41,850 bases of DNA from NCBI GenBank assembly GCA_021773975.1, contig JAJFJN010000023.1:1-41850 (forward strand). Reading direction: 5' to 3'. The notes beneath the pieces are model-generated. The model was not told the DNA's origin and did no database searches. It saw nothing but the letters and a program-made list of their open reading frames with translations. The DNA is from Gammaproteobacteria bacterium (GTDB lineage Bacteria > Pseudomonadota > Gammaproteobacteria > Chromatiales > Chromatiaceae). Shown here piece after piece: positions 34,147-41,850 of this stretch; the stretch's first letter is position 1, and each line of letters starts with the position of its first letter. A program made the translations under genes and the position numbers.

Positions 34147-34980
34147 ATGCTCAGCTATCGCCACGCCTTTCATGCGGGAAATTTTGCCGACGTCTGCAAA
34201 CATGCCACCCTGGTTATGCTGTTGCGCGCCCTGCTGCGTAAAGAGAAACCTTTTTTCTACCTGGATACCCATGCCGGAGCTGGGCGCTATGATCTGGGAA
34301 GTGAAATAGCAAAAAAGACGCTTGAATTTGAAGCGGGTATTGGGCGTCTTTGGGATAGCGCCAATGTACCTAATGAGGTGGCTGATTATCTGTCGGTTAT
34401 CAGGCATTTCAATACCAATGGCAGATTACGCTACTATCCGGGATCACCTGCCCTTACCCAGCACCTGTTACGGCCAGATGATCGTATGGTCTTGTGTGAG
34501 ATGCACAGCAATGAATTCCCTCGTCTTAAGCAGCTTTTTTCAGGTGACCGCCGTGTGCAGGTCCATAATCAAAATGGCTACCAGGGCTTATCTGCTTTTC
34601 TGCCTCCGCGTGAGCGGCGTGGTTTGGTTTTTATCGACCCATCCTATGAAGTAAAGCAAGAATACCACCAAGTAGTTGAGGGGGTTAAAACAGCCTATCG
34701 CCGCTGGCCTACCGGGATCTATGCCATTTGGTATCCGATCTTGCAGAGCCGGGGTACAGAACCGTTTGGCAAGGGCTTTCAGAAGAGCGGCATCCGCAAG
34801 ATTCTGCGTGCTGAAATGGTGGTGGATAAAAATAGCCAGGGCATGCAGGGTGCGGGGATGGTTATCATCAATCCACCCTGGCAACTCAAGGAGTCGTTGG
34901 AGTCACTATTGCCTTGGTTGACTACGACACTGGGCGTGGCAGAGAGCCACTGCAAGGTTGAATGGCTGGTAGAGGAGTGA
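34147..34980 (+). CDS. rlmJ: 23S rRNA (adenine-2030-N6)-methyltransferase
   Basis: RlmJ methylates A2030 of 23S rRNA using S-adenosylmethionine. The 277-residue protein starts with MLSYRHAFHAGNFADVCKH, typical of the family, then the SAM-binding YLDTHAGAGRYDL and the catalytic DPSYE motif at residues 164-168 (an N6-adenine methyltransferase D/N-P-P-Y/F variant). No good ribosome binding site precedes the ATG. The gene converges on the mazG-like gene. Confidence 0.95.
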   Translation: MLSYRHAFHAGNFADVCKHATLVMLLRALLRKEKPFFYLDTHAGAGRYDLGSEIAKKTLEFEAGIGRLWDSANVPNEVADYLSVIRHFNTNGRLRYYPGSPALTQHLLRPDDRMVLCEMHSNEFPRLKQLFSGDRRVQVHNQNGYQGLSAFLPPRERRGLVFIDPSYEVKQEYHQVVEGVKTAYRRWPTGIYAIWYPILQSRGTEPFGKGFQKSGIRKILRAEMVVDKNSQGMQGAGMVIINPPWQLKESLESLLPWLTTTLGVAESHCKVEWLVEE

Positions 34981-34994
34981 CCGGGCTGTCGTAA

Positions 34995-35354
34995 CTATTC
35001 GTTATACTCCGTGTATTTTTTAGCATTGCCACGTGCTTTTTCAATGGGGTACTTCTGCTCGTTGATCGCCATCTTTTTGTCGACGGCTGCTAGCAGATCA
35101 ACATCAAGCTTGTCTGCAATACGAACTAAATAGACCAGAATATCGGCCAGCTCGGCCTCAACTTCGGCCTGTTTCTCTGTGGAGAGCGTCTGGCTCTCTT
35201 CCTCAGTAAGCCACTGAAAGTGCTCAATCAACTCTGCGGCTTCAGCAATCAGCGCCATTGAGAGGTTTTTGGGTGAGTGAAATTGATCCCAGTCACGCTC
35301 ATCAGCAAAAAGACGCAATCGTTTTTTTAGGGCACTAAAGAGATCATCACTCAT
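34995..35354 (-). CDS. MazG-like nucleotide pyrophosphohydrolase
   Basis: A 119-residue single-domain MazG-type protein, of the RS21-C6/dCTPase-like group, that hydrolyses (d)NTPs to the monophosphates. The metal-binding acids are in place: Glu38 and Glu41 (IAEAAELIEH) and Glu68 and Asp71 (EVEAELADILVYL). The tail KKMAINEQKYPIEKARG is typical. It is convergent to rlmJ with only 14 bases between and is probably the last gene of a unit with the membrane protein at 35454. Confidence 0.9.
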   Translation of the reverse strand: MSDDLFSALKKRLRLFADERDWDQFHSPKNLSMALIAEAAELIEHFQWLTEEESQTLSTEKQAEVEAELADILVYLVRIADKLDVDLLAAVDKKMAINEQKYPIEKARGNAKKYTEYNE

Positions 35355-35453
35355 GACGCATCATTCGCAGGGCAATATTGAATCTGAACACTACCTTGGT
35401 TACATCGGCGTTTCAATCTTGGCTCAATAGGATGGCAATATTTGAATTCAACT

Positions 35454-35951
35454 TTAGCCTTCCAATGTTGCAGTCTGCTTAGCCGCGTTATTAGCCTGGT
35501 TTCTTTGAACCATTCGCCATGCGCAATAAAACCAGACCAATATTGCCGCCAGTGGCGATAACAGTGATATCCATATCTGCTCAATTGAGACAGCTTGCAG
35601 CATGCCGCTCATGTCTTGAATAAACCACCCATAACTTAACGCAATATAAGGCAAGGCAGTGACGTTTGAAGTGAGCATGGTTGTTGGTTCAAACAGAAAC
35701 TGCACTATTCGCAACATGACTATCGTTATTAAAAATCCGCAAAGCGCAGTAAACAGAATATTTAGAATGGCTGTTTGCTGCCAAATATCCAGTGAGCTTT
35801 GATCTATAAAGTGCATGCCAATATAGATTGGAATGGGTGAAAGAATAGCGAGTATCAGCGTATTGCCCAAGTGCAGCACAACTCCGAGAATAATGCATGC
35901 GCCTATGGTCAGTTGCCAGCTGTTTTGGATGCGGTGTTTAAACGCGTTCAT
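35454..35951 (-). CDS. Integral membrane protein of unknown function
   Basis: The 165-residue protein has about five hydrophobic segments (roughly residues 15-35, 35-55, 60-85, 97-115 and 125-147) and a polar C-terminal tail. It has a Yip1-like look in span arrangement, without a diagnostic motif. It lies 100 bases upstream of the mazG-like gene on the same strand, so co-transcription is possible. Function unknown. Confidence 0.6.
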   Translation of the reverse strand: MNAFKHRIQNSWQLTIGACIILGVVLHLGNTLILAILSPIPIYIGMHFIDQSSLDIWQQTAILNILFTALCGFLITIVMLRIVQFLFEPTTMLTSNVTALPYIALSYGWFIQDMSGMLQAVSIEQIWISLLSPLAAILVWFYCAWRMVQRNQANNAAKQTATLEG

Positions 35952-36179
35952 TCTTTTTGCCTGATGCCGTCATTTATCGGTGTCATTGAATCCCTTGGGT
36001 TTTGTTCCCAGCCGCTTGCAATGTGTAAAAAGCATGGCAACCCATGCCTCGTCTGTTTCCTGCGGAGTAGTTTATTAACTCTTGTTTCTGTTGTCTGGTC
36101 TATATTAAAAGAAGCAGCGTTTATTAGCTTGCTCTCTTGTCAGTTTTTCGTGTGATTTATTGAGTGTTTATTTAGAGAT

Positions 36180-38378
36180 ATGAGATTGCATAGACTGTTT
36201 TTTGCATCACTGCTGGTTGGTTTTTTTTCCACTACTCTCTTTGGTCAGGAGGCTCAAGAGGGAGCGATATCGAAAACAGAAGCGGAGACGGTCATTTTAC
36301 CTGACCCCGGATCGCTGGGTGCAGATTGGTGGCGTTACTTTGAAGTAGAGGAGGGGCAACTCGAGCAGCATGTCAAGATGATATCGGAACGGCTGCAATC
36401 ACGGCTTTTAGAACTGTCACTTGAAGAGCAGGAAAGCGGCAAGGCTAACATTGACCGTTTTCTTACTAACCTGAATGCACTGACCAAGGTGCGTGATAAG
36501 AAGTATGAAGAGCCACCGGTATCACCGCTTTTTAAGACCGCATACACACTGGAAGAGTGGCTGGCGTTAGAGCGCCAATACAGGGCCAGGGAGAAGGAGG
36601 TAAAGGGAGAGCAGATGGCGGCAACCCAGTTCAAAAAAGTGCTTCAGGGTGCGGAGCAAAATTATGACAATCTGTTGGCTGCTTATCTCTCCTTAGATAT
36701 GGCCAATCCAACCAAGGTATTAAAAGGGCTGGAAATCATGGCGGACCGGTCTGCGCTCGAGATTGCCAGGCACCAATCGGATCGGCATAAAAAAGAGTTT
36801 GAGATATTAGAGCTACAGTTCAAAGCGCTCGCCAGTGAGAAAAAAACGGCACTGGAACATCTGTCCGAATCGCCTGATTCAATAGAGGCCTACACAAAGA
36901 AAAGTGAAGCACATAAACAAACGCTGGCGCTAGCCAAAAAGTCACTCAATAAAGCCAACTCCCGTGTGTTGGGCACAGTTGCTGAAACCCCAGAAGCTCA
37001 GGCAAACAATAAACTGAATGAGCAACGGGTGATACAGGCTGCTGTTAACGAAAATATAGTGCAACTGCATCTCACGCTCTCCGATGCCAAGACGTTATTT
37101 ATTCCACTATTGGCTGCTACTGATGTTGAAGCCGCACAGCTGCATGATCATCTAAGTAAATGGGAAAAGCTGGTTAAAAGTACGCAGGCCAATGTGGGTA
37201 TCTGGCGTAGTGAAAGTCTGCGTGAGCAGAATCGGGCGCAGGCTCTTTTGCTGGCGCAACCTCAGGCTGTAGCTGCGTTAAAAAAGATCAATATGAAGCG
37301 CAATCAACAAGCGCAGGAGACATTACTAAAGTTGCAAGAGCTGGATGATACTCAGCAGGAGCTGGAGGCGTTAATTGAAGCATTTAAACTTTACCTGCTG
37401 AAGCATGAAGGTGTTATCCGGCATTGGTGGGTTACTGCGGGTAAGACATTGATGTCGGGCTGGGATATAGCGTCAGCCTGGATGACTGAAAGCCTGTTTA
37501 AAATTGGAGATACACCGGTTACGGCATTTGGCCTGCTACGTGTTGTGATGATTATCATCATTGCCATGACCATCTCAAAGTTGTTGCGGCGAATGTTACA
37601 AAAAATTTCAGAGCATAAGGATGGAGAGAACTCTGCACTCTACACAGTAGGACGGCTTGCGCACTATGTCATTCTGCTGATTGGTTTAATGATCGCTTTG
37701 TCATCCATTGGCCTTGATTTTGGCAATCTGGCATTGGTTGCAGGCGCACTCAGTGTGGGTATTGGTTTTGGACTGCAGTCCATCGTAAATAACTTTGTAT
37801 CGGGCCTGATACTACTGTTTGAACAGACAGTGAAGGTGGGTGACTATCTGGAGCTTGATTCGGGTGTGCGCGGCACAGTGAAAGAGATCAATGTGCGCAG
37901 TACCCTGGTCAATACAAATGACAATATCGATATCATCGTTCCAAACTCAGAGCTGGTTAGTGCCAAGGTGACCAACTGGACACTGCGCGAGGCGATACGG
38001 CGCCTTCGTGTGCCATTTGGTGTTGCCTATGGCACGGATAAAGAGCGGGTAAAAAAAGCAGCGTTGGAAGCGGCAGAACGTGTAAATTACACGCTACGTG
38101 GGTCCAAGCGACGGGAGCCGCAGGTATGGCTGGTGAACTTTGGTGAAAGCAGCCTGGATTTTGAATTGGTTGTCTGGGTCAGCCAATCCTCTGTCAAACG
38201 ACCTTCTGCTGTACTGGCAGCCTACATGTGGGAGCTTGAAACCTCACTGGGAGAATACGGTATTGAGATACCTTTTCCCCAGCGTGACCTGCATGTGCGG
38301 AGTCTTTTTGGTGAAAAAGATGAGGCAGGTAAGGCCTATTTTAATAGAGGACAATCTCCTCAGAGTGTGAAGCCCTGA
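36180..38378 (+). CDS. Large MscS-family mechanosensitive channel (MscK/YbdG-like layout)
   Basis: A 732-residue channel protein. It has a signal peptide (LFFASLLVGFFSTTLFG), a long periplasmic region (about residues 25-410) dominated by coiled coil with many Leu/Glu/Lys/Ala heptads, a linking span, and the MscS core (about residues 440-720). In the core the pore-lining helix is visible as AGALSVGIGFGLQSIVNN, followed by the beta domain (FEQTVKVGDYLEL) and IIVPNSELVSAKVTNWT. It should open under hypo-osmotic stress and release solutes. It is shorter than MscK (about 1100 residues) because there are fewer additional membrane spans between the periplasmic part and the core. Confidence 0.9.
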   Translation: MRLHRLFFASLLVGFFSTTLFGQEAQEGAISKTEAETVILPDPGSLGADWWRYFEVEEGQLEQHVKMISERLQSRLLELSLEEQESGKANIDRFLTNLNALTKVRDKKYEEPPVSPLFKTAYTLEEWLALERQYRAREKEVKGEQMAATQFKKVLQGAEQNYDNLLAAYLSLDMANPTKVLKGLEIMADRSALEIARHQSDRHKKEFEILELQFKALASEKKTALEHLSESPDSIEAYTKKSEAHKQTLALAKKSLNKANSRVLGTVAETPEAQANNKLNEQRVIQAAVNENIVQLHLTLSDAKTLFIPLLAATDVEAAQLHDHLSKWEKLVKSTQANVGIWRSESLREQNRAQALLLAQPQAVAALKKINMKRNQQAQETLLKLQELDDTQQELEALIEAFKLYLLKHEGVIRHWWVTAGKTLMSGWDIASAWMTESLFKIGDTPVTAFGLLRVVMIIIIAMTISKLLRRMLQKISEHKDGENSALYTVGRLAHYVILLIGLMIALSSIGLDFGNLALVAGALSVGIGFGLQSIVNNFVSGLILLFEQTVKVGDYLELDSGVRGTVKEINVRSTLVNTNDNIDIIVPNSELVSAKVTNWTLREAIRRLRVPFGVAYGTDKERVKKAALEAAERVNYTLRGSKRREPQVWLVNFGESSLDFELVVWVSQSSVKRPSAVLAAYMWELETSLGEYGIEIPFPQRDLHVRSLFGEKDEAGKAYFNRGQSPQSVKP

Positions 38379-38405
38379 CAGCGTACTGTGCTCTTAAATC
38401 TAGAA

Positions 38406-38459
38406 AAATCAGTTGAACGCACACACATGGAATAGGCTCTTGATCCGCCCAACTGATTT
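38406..38459. repeat. 10-bp inverted repeat after the MscS-type gene
   Basis: AAATCAGTTG (38406-38415) pairs with CAACTGATTT (38450-38459), with 34 bases between. It lies 28 bases after the stop of the MscS-family gene, where it may end or protect that transcript. The long loop makes function uncertain. Confidence 0.4.
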
Positions 38460-38474
38460 CTATAGGTTAAGGTT

Positions 38475-38604
38475 TTAGCGCTGTCTGTAAGCCAGCTTAT
38501 GCTTCTCTTTCTGTAAGAAAACAGGCTCCAGCACATGGCGTAGGCCATATCCAGTCAATCGCTCTGCTTGCGTGATGCACTCTTTAACATCGGTTGCTTC
38601 AAGA
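38475..38604 (-). other. Possible coding remnant just downstream of the alpha-amylase gene
   Basis: On the minus strand, about 44 codons stay open in the frame beyond the amylase stop, ending at TAA (38477-38475). The translation is protein-like (it contains ECITQAERLTGYGLRHVLEP). It has no start codon with a ribosome binding site and no family that I can name. It could be the tail of a lost gene once behind the amylase. Confidence 0.25.
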
Positions 38605-40527
38605 GTTATTTGCTAGCACCAAAACCTCTGATGGCCCCAGGTCATGAATGGAGACAAAGTGTGTGCCAGGATTACTCTGTTGTACTGTTACCCTGCTACC
38701 CACAACATGGCTGCCGTTATATTGTTCATCTGCAGCTTGGGCGCTGTTGAGGATAACCTGCATTTTACGGCCTTTTGGATTAAGTGAAGCATCAACCACA
38801 ACATCCGCACCACGAGATTTTGTACCATGAGGATTGATGCAAATCAGTACCTCATCGAATGCCAATAACCTGGAAAATGCGAACAGTTCTCCTTCACCGT
38901 AGATTGCAAATGGCTTCGACAAAAATGAGGTAGGGCGAGGGTATTGCCTGCCTTTAGAGAGAGAAGGGTAGCGCTTTCTAATCCGAATCATTTCTGCAAT
39001 ACGAAGATAAGCTGGACTACTAGGATCAAACACATGATAACCAGCGGTACCAAATGGGCCAAACCCCGGCAATTCCGAATCAAACCTGTCATCACCTTGT
39101 TTTAGTCCTTCAAGCCCGCTAGCCAATGGGTGTTCTGGGCCGAACATTGCCTCACGCAAGTAACGATCATTAGTGCCAAACCCTTGCAACCAGTTACGCT
39201 CAGATGGCTCTGGTCCGGATAAGCTCTGCTCAGTGCTGTAATAAATACAGGGGATTCCCAAAGAAAAAAGCTGAATAGCCACTGCGGCAGCGACTTGGTG
39301 TGTTGAAGCGGTATCAACTGAAAAGCGTAGTTTTTCACCAAATACATGATCATGATCATTCAATATTGAGACATGCTTATCACCCAGGGCACGATGTGAC
39401 CCCATGCGCTGGTCATGTATGTTAAAGCCATTAAAGTAATCGGAAGGATGCTGCAAACCTTTTGCGACACCATTAAGCGTAGTACGCATACTACCGATAT
39501 CGAGTACAGAATTTAGGTTGCGTTCCAGTGAATCAAGATAGCGATCCTGGTTGTAGTCTCCACCGGCAACCTCACCCACTATAAAAAAATTATCTTTGCC
39601 AAGACTGGCGGCATATTCTTTAATCACACCACAAAAATTACGGCCTTGTTCCCGGGAAACATGTTTTAGTGTATCGATACGAAATCCGTCACAATCGGTC
39701 AGTGCAATCCAATACATGTAGCTTTCTGCTAAATGGGTGAGCACCTCGGGACTTTCCAAATAGAAATCACGTAGTGTGATGAAGTCAGTACGCTTGTGTT
39801 CTGCCTGAGGGTCATCTACCCGGCCATTACCCAGGCTTCCTGACCCAGCGCGGGTATAGTAGCCCGGGTTTTGAAACTCTTGAGGCCAAACGCCTTCGTC
39901 CTTAATGTTAATGGTCGTAATGGGTTCGCCCTGCTTTCCCAGCCATTTTCCAAATGGATAGCGGTCATGGGTGTATGTCGGCGTATATTCCCCCCCCTCC
40001 AGGTTATCTGGGTAGACCCAATTTTCGCCAGAATGGTTGAAGATAATATCGAGTAAAATGCGCATGCCACGGTTATGCGCTTCTTTAACCAGCTTAACCA
40101 AATCTTCACGCGTACCAAAATGAGGATCGACCTCAAGAAAGTCCTGAATACCATAGCCATGAAAAGTATTAAGATGAGCACGTTGTTTATATATTGGACT
40201 AAGCCAAATGGTTGTTATACCCAGCCGATTCAGATAGTCGAGCTTGGAGGTGACACCCTTTATAGTGCCTCCCTGCCAACGATCACCTCCAGAGTGACTC
40301 CATTTATCCCAGCGCCACTCTTTTGGTCGTAAAGAGGCCACATCCTCTCGTGGTAGTAATTTCCGTTTTTTCTCCATGCCATCGCTAAATCGATCGACCA
40401 GCAGAAAATAGAGCACTTCATTTCGCCAATCAACCGGAGATGAGAAATGCCTGGAACGATGTGGAAGGGAGATATTGGAAAGAGTGCTGGGGCGTTCAAC
40501 TTGAAGTAAATCTATAGCATCAGACAT
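38599..40527 (-). CDS. GH13 alpha-amylase family enzyme, cytoplasmic
   Basis: The 642-residue protein is a glycoside hydrolase family 13 enzyme acting on alpha-glucans. The (beta/alpha)8 barrel shows VLYFLLVDRFSDG at its start, LLDIIFNHSG (region I), DGFRIDTLKHV with the nucleophile Asp285 (region II), FFIVGEVAGG with the acid/base Glu319 (region III), and ILNDHD with Asp393 (region IV). A beta-sandwich C-terminal domain follows. I chose ATG 40527 because AGGAG stands six bases upstream (40537-40533); an earlier in-frame ATG at 40566 lacks a site. No signal peptide is present, so it probably degrades internal glycogen or maltodextrin. Exact specificity (alpha-amylase, cyclomaltodextrinase or similar) cannot be told. 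Confidence 0.9.
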   Translation of the reverse strand: MSDAIDLLQVERPSTLSNISLPHRSRHFSSPVDWRNEVLYFLLVDRFSDGMEKKRKLLPREDVASLRPKEWRWDKWSHSGGDRWQGGTIKGVTSKLDYLNRLGITTIWLSPIYKQRAHLNTFHGYGIQDFLEVDPHFGTREDLVKLVKEAHNRGMRILLDIIFNHSGENWVYPDNLEGGEYTPTYTHDRYPFGKWLGKQGEPITTINIKDEGVWPQEFQNPGYYTRAGSGSLGNGRVDDPQAEHKRTDFITLRDFYLESPEVLTHLAESYMYWIALTDCDGFRIDTLKHVSREQGRNFCGVIKEYAASLGKDNFFIVGEVAGGDYNQDRYLDSLERNLNSVLDIGSMRTTLNGVAKGLQHPSDYFNGFNIHDQRMGSHRALGDKHVSILNDHDHVFGEKLRFSVDTASTHQVAAAVAIQLFSLGIPCIYYSTEQSLSGPEPSERNWLQGFGTNDRYLREAMFGPEHPLASGLEGLKQGDDRFDSELPGFGPFGTAGYHVFDPSSPAYLRIAEMIRIRKRYPSLSKGRQYPRPTSFLSKPFAIYGEGELFAFSRLLAFDEVLICINPHGTKSRGADVVVDASLNPKGRKMQVILNSAQAADEQYNGSHVVGSRVTVQQSNPGTHFVSIHDLGPSEVLVLANNS

Positions 40528-40810
40528 ACATTCTCCTTGATTTAGAATCATGCCTTTGGCAAGCATGGATATTGGTATAGTTTAAAAACCAAAGGAAAAT
40601 TATCATAAAAACAGTAAGGAAGGTTCCAGGGGTTTATATTTTGCAGGTTCATAACAATAGCTCCCTTCATTCACTATGTAGATAAGGTTGAGTTATCAAT
40701 AATCAATCGTTTATTAAATAATAAGTTGTGCTAAAAGCGATTCATTGGAAATATATTTGCGACTTTTATATTCACCTCTTGGTTAAGCAAGTATGTTCTA
40801 AGTTGGTGCT

Positions 40811-41698
40811 TCAGTGGGCAACGAAAACAAGTTGCTTCTTTAGCTTCAAAAGTGTCGCCGCTTCAATCTGACGAATGCGTTCTTTGGAGACGCCGTAGGT
40901 TTCAGCCAATTCCCCTAGCGTTGATTTATCTTCGGACAACCAGCGGCGTTGAATAATCTCTTGTGCCCTGGCATCTAATTTTGTCAGGGCTTTCTGCAGT
41001 GCCTGGTGTCTGGTTGCAACAGTCTCTTTGTGCTCGACTTGTATTGATGGCTCAAAACGCAGGTCAGCGAGGTAGCCCTGTGGTTGATGGCGACTTTGAT
41101 CATCCTTCTCGGTAAAACTCCAAGGGTCATAGAGCTGATCACGGGCGACCAGGCGGATTTCCATATCCGTTACATCCTTGGGCTTTACACCCAGTGTTTG
41201 TGCCACATCATCAATCTGCTCACTGGTAAACCAGTTGAGACGTTTTTTTATTTTATGCAGGTTAAAGAAAAGCTTGCGCTGTGCCTTCGTGGTTACAATC
41301 TTTACGATGCGCCAGTTGCGTAGGACGAATTCATAGATTTCAGAACGAATCCAATATACAGCATAGCTGATTAGGCGCACCCCCCGTTCGGGATCAAAAT
41401 GTCTGACCGCCTTTATTAGACCGATGGCACCCTCTTGCACCAGATCGGCCATGGCAAGGCCATAATTGCGGTAGTCACGGGCGATAAAGGTAACAAAGCG
41501 AAGGTGAGACAGAATCAGGCGCTCAGCTGCCTGCATGTCCTCCTGCTTTTTGAGTCGGAGTGCTAGATCATATTCCTCTTCCTTGCTCAATATGGGAACA
41601 GCCCGAACAGCCTGTATATAATGTGATAAATCACCCGCCGCCAGGGGCAGCTTGGACTCTATTTGTAATAATGCGGTGTTCATGTCGAAATGTTCCAT
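40811..41698 (-). CDS. rpoH: RNA polymerase sigma-32 factor (heat shock)
   Basis: RpoH directs RNA polymerase to heat-shock promoters. The 295-residue sigma-70-family protein lacks region 1.1, has DLVQEGAIGLIKAVRHFDPERG (region 2.1-2.2), SYAVYWIRSEIYEFVLRNWRIV (regions 2.3-2.4), the RpoH box around residues 140-150 (QRKLFFNLHKIKK), which separates RpoH from RpoD and RpoS, and a region-4 helix-turn-helix (LAETYGVSKERIRQIEA). ATG 41683 in the same frame is an alternative start. It is not next to ftsEX, which is the usual neighbour in many gammaproteobacteria. Confidence 0.94.
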   Translation of the reverse strand: MEHFDMNTALLQIESKLPLAAGDLSHYIQAVRAVPILSKEEEYDLALRLKKQEDMQAAERLILSHLRFVTFIARDYRNYGLAMADLVQEGAIGLIKAVRHFDPERGVRLISYAVYWIRSEIYEFVLRNWRIVKIVTTKAQRKLFFNLHKIKKRLNWFTSEQIDDVAQTLGVKPKDVTDMEIRLVARDQLYDPWSFTEKDDQSRHQPQGYLADLRFEPSIQVEHKETVATRHQALQKALTKLDARAQEIIQRRWLSEDKSTLGELAETYGVSKERIRQIEAATLLKLKKQLVFVAH

Positions 41699-41772
41699 AT
41701 TTCTTAAATCTCAAGTTTCGGAGTTAAATTTTACACAAAAATAACGCCCAACTAACTGATATATAAAGAAAG

Positions 41773-41836
41773 CAGGCCTCACGGAAGGTATAATGTAGGT
41801 GTTCAAAGCCAAACATTAAAACCGACCGGAGGCCTG
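41773..41836. repeat. 8-bp inverted repeat flanking a TATAAT near the window end
   Basis: CAGGCCTC (41773-41780) and GAGGCCTG (41829-41836) face each other over 48 bases that include TATAAT at 41790-41795. The right arm overlaps the ribosome binding site of the gene starting at 41838. It may be a mobile-element end, an operator pair or a hairpin over the start site. Confidence 0.45.
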
Positions 41837-41837
41837 T

Positions 41838-41850
41838 ATGAATAATGACA
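41838..41850 (+). CDS. Start of a rightward gene (four codons visible)
   Basis: ATG follows GGAGG with five bases between, and TATAAT lies 43 bases upstream. Only the first four residues (MNND) are visible. The inverted repeat around the start and the short gap from rpoH would fit an insertion-sequence transposase, but the window ends before this can be judged. Confidence 0.4.

Noticed and set aside
1-41850. tRNA, rRNA, CRISPR array, complete prophage or complete insertion sequence
   Set aside because: I looked in the intergenic regions for cloverleaf arms, direct repeats with spacers, and transposase motifs and found none that I can support.

Overview
The window reads as a chromosomal segment of a gammaproteobacterium, probably a free-living or symbiotic relative of the Chromatiales/Thiotrichales rather than an enteric. 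The evidence is gene order and gene choice: miaB-ybeZ-ybeY-corC-lnt in the classic order, ErpA, RlmJ, an RpoH-type sigma factor, mpl directly followed by ubiX, HemJ-type protoporphyrinogen oxidase, a bactofilin, and a perfect FNR/Anr-type site. The exact taxon is inference. I see no rRNA, tRNA, CRISPR array, phage module or complete insertion sequence.

Layout. 1-3062: start of rnd (leftward, cut by the window edge), then a rightward group of a membrane protein, mpl (peptidoglycan recycling) and ubiX (flavin prenyltransferase). 3105-4371: a cyclic-di-GMP graveyard holding a frameshifted, internally deleted sensor-GGDEF gene and the last codons of an EAL gene. 4422-9203: a DedA-PAP2-LssY membrane fusion and the leftward thiD-thiE-hemL operon. 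9415-11717: a DUF5063 protein, an unusual A-type Fe-S carrier with a strong two-way terminator, hemJ and a DUF4126 protein. 11824-14672: argC behind an arginine-rich upstream reading frame with an embedded terminator-like hairpin, a coiled-coil membrane protein, a bactofilin and erpA. 14708-19959: the leftward miaB-ybeZ-ybeY-corC-lnt operon (tRNA modification, RNA processing, ion homeostasis, lipoprotein maturation).

19960-29892 is the accessory part of the window: long intergenic stretches, an FNR-type site in front of a short ORF, a thermolysin-family protease with no signal peptide and two C-terminal P domains, a DUF2235 alpha/beta-hydrolase with two C-terminal membrane spans, a catabolic acetolactate synthase-like enzyme, three orphan proteins (one secreted, one coiled-coil, one lipoprotein), and remnants of nhaR, psiE and a second EAL gene. 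The orphan block is visibly A/T-richer than the housekeeping genes. Together this suggests gene turnover, with recent loss of c-di-GMP, Na+/H+ and phosphate-response functions and retention of surface or secreted functions.

29925-33805 is a leftward ferric-iron ABC transporter operon (fbpA-fbpB-fbpC) with a Fur-like palindrome touching its predicted -35 element. 34147-41698 holds rlmJ, a MazG-like pyrophosphohydrolase, a small membrane protein, a large MscS-family channel, a cytoplasmic-looking GH13 alpha-amylase and rpoH. The last 80 bases carry a promoter-like TATAAT, a 9-base inverted repeat and the first codons of a new gene, possibly a transposase.

The strongest candidates for new biology are the signal-less protease with its DUF2235 neighbour, the orphan cluster at 27604-29639, the CGSC-type A-type carrier, and the arginine-rich leader of argC. 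None of them is proven as a system from sequence alone.
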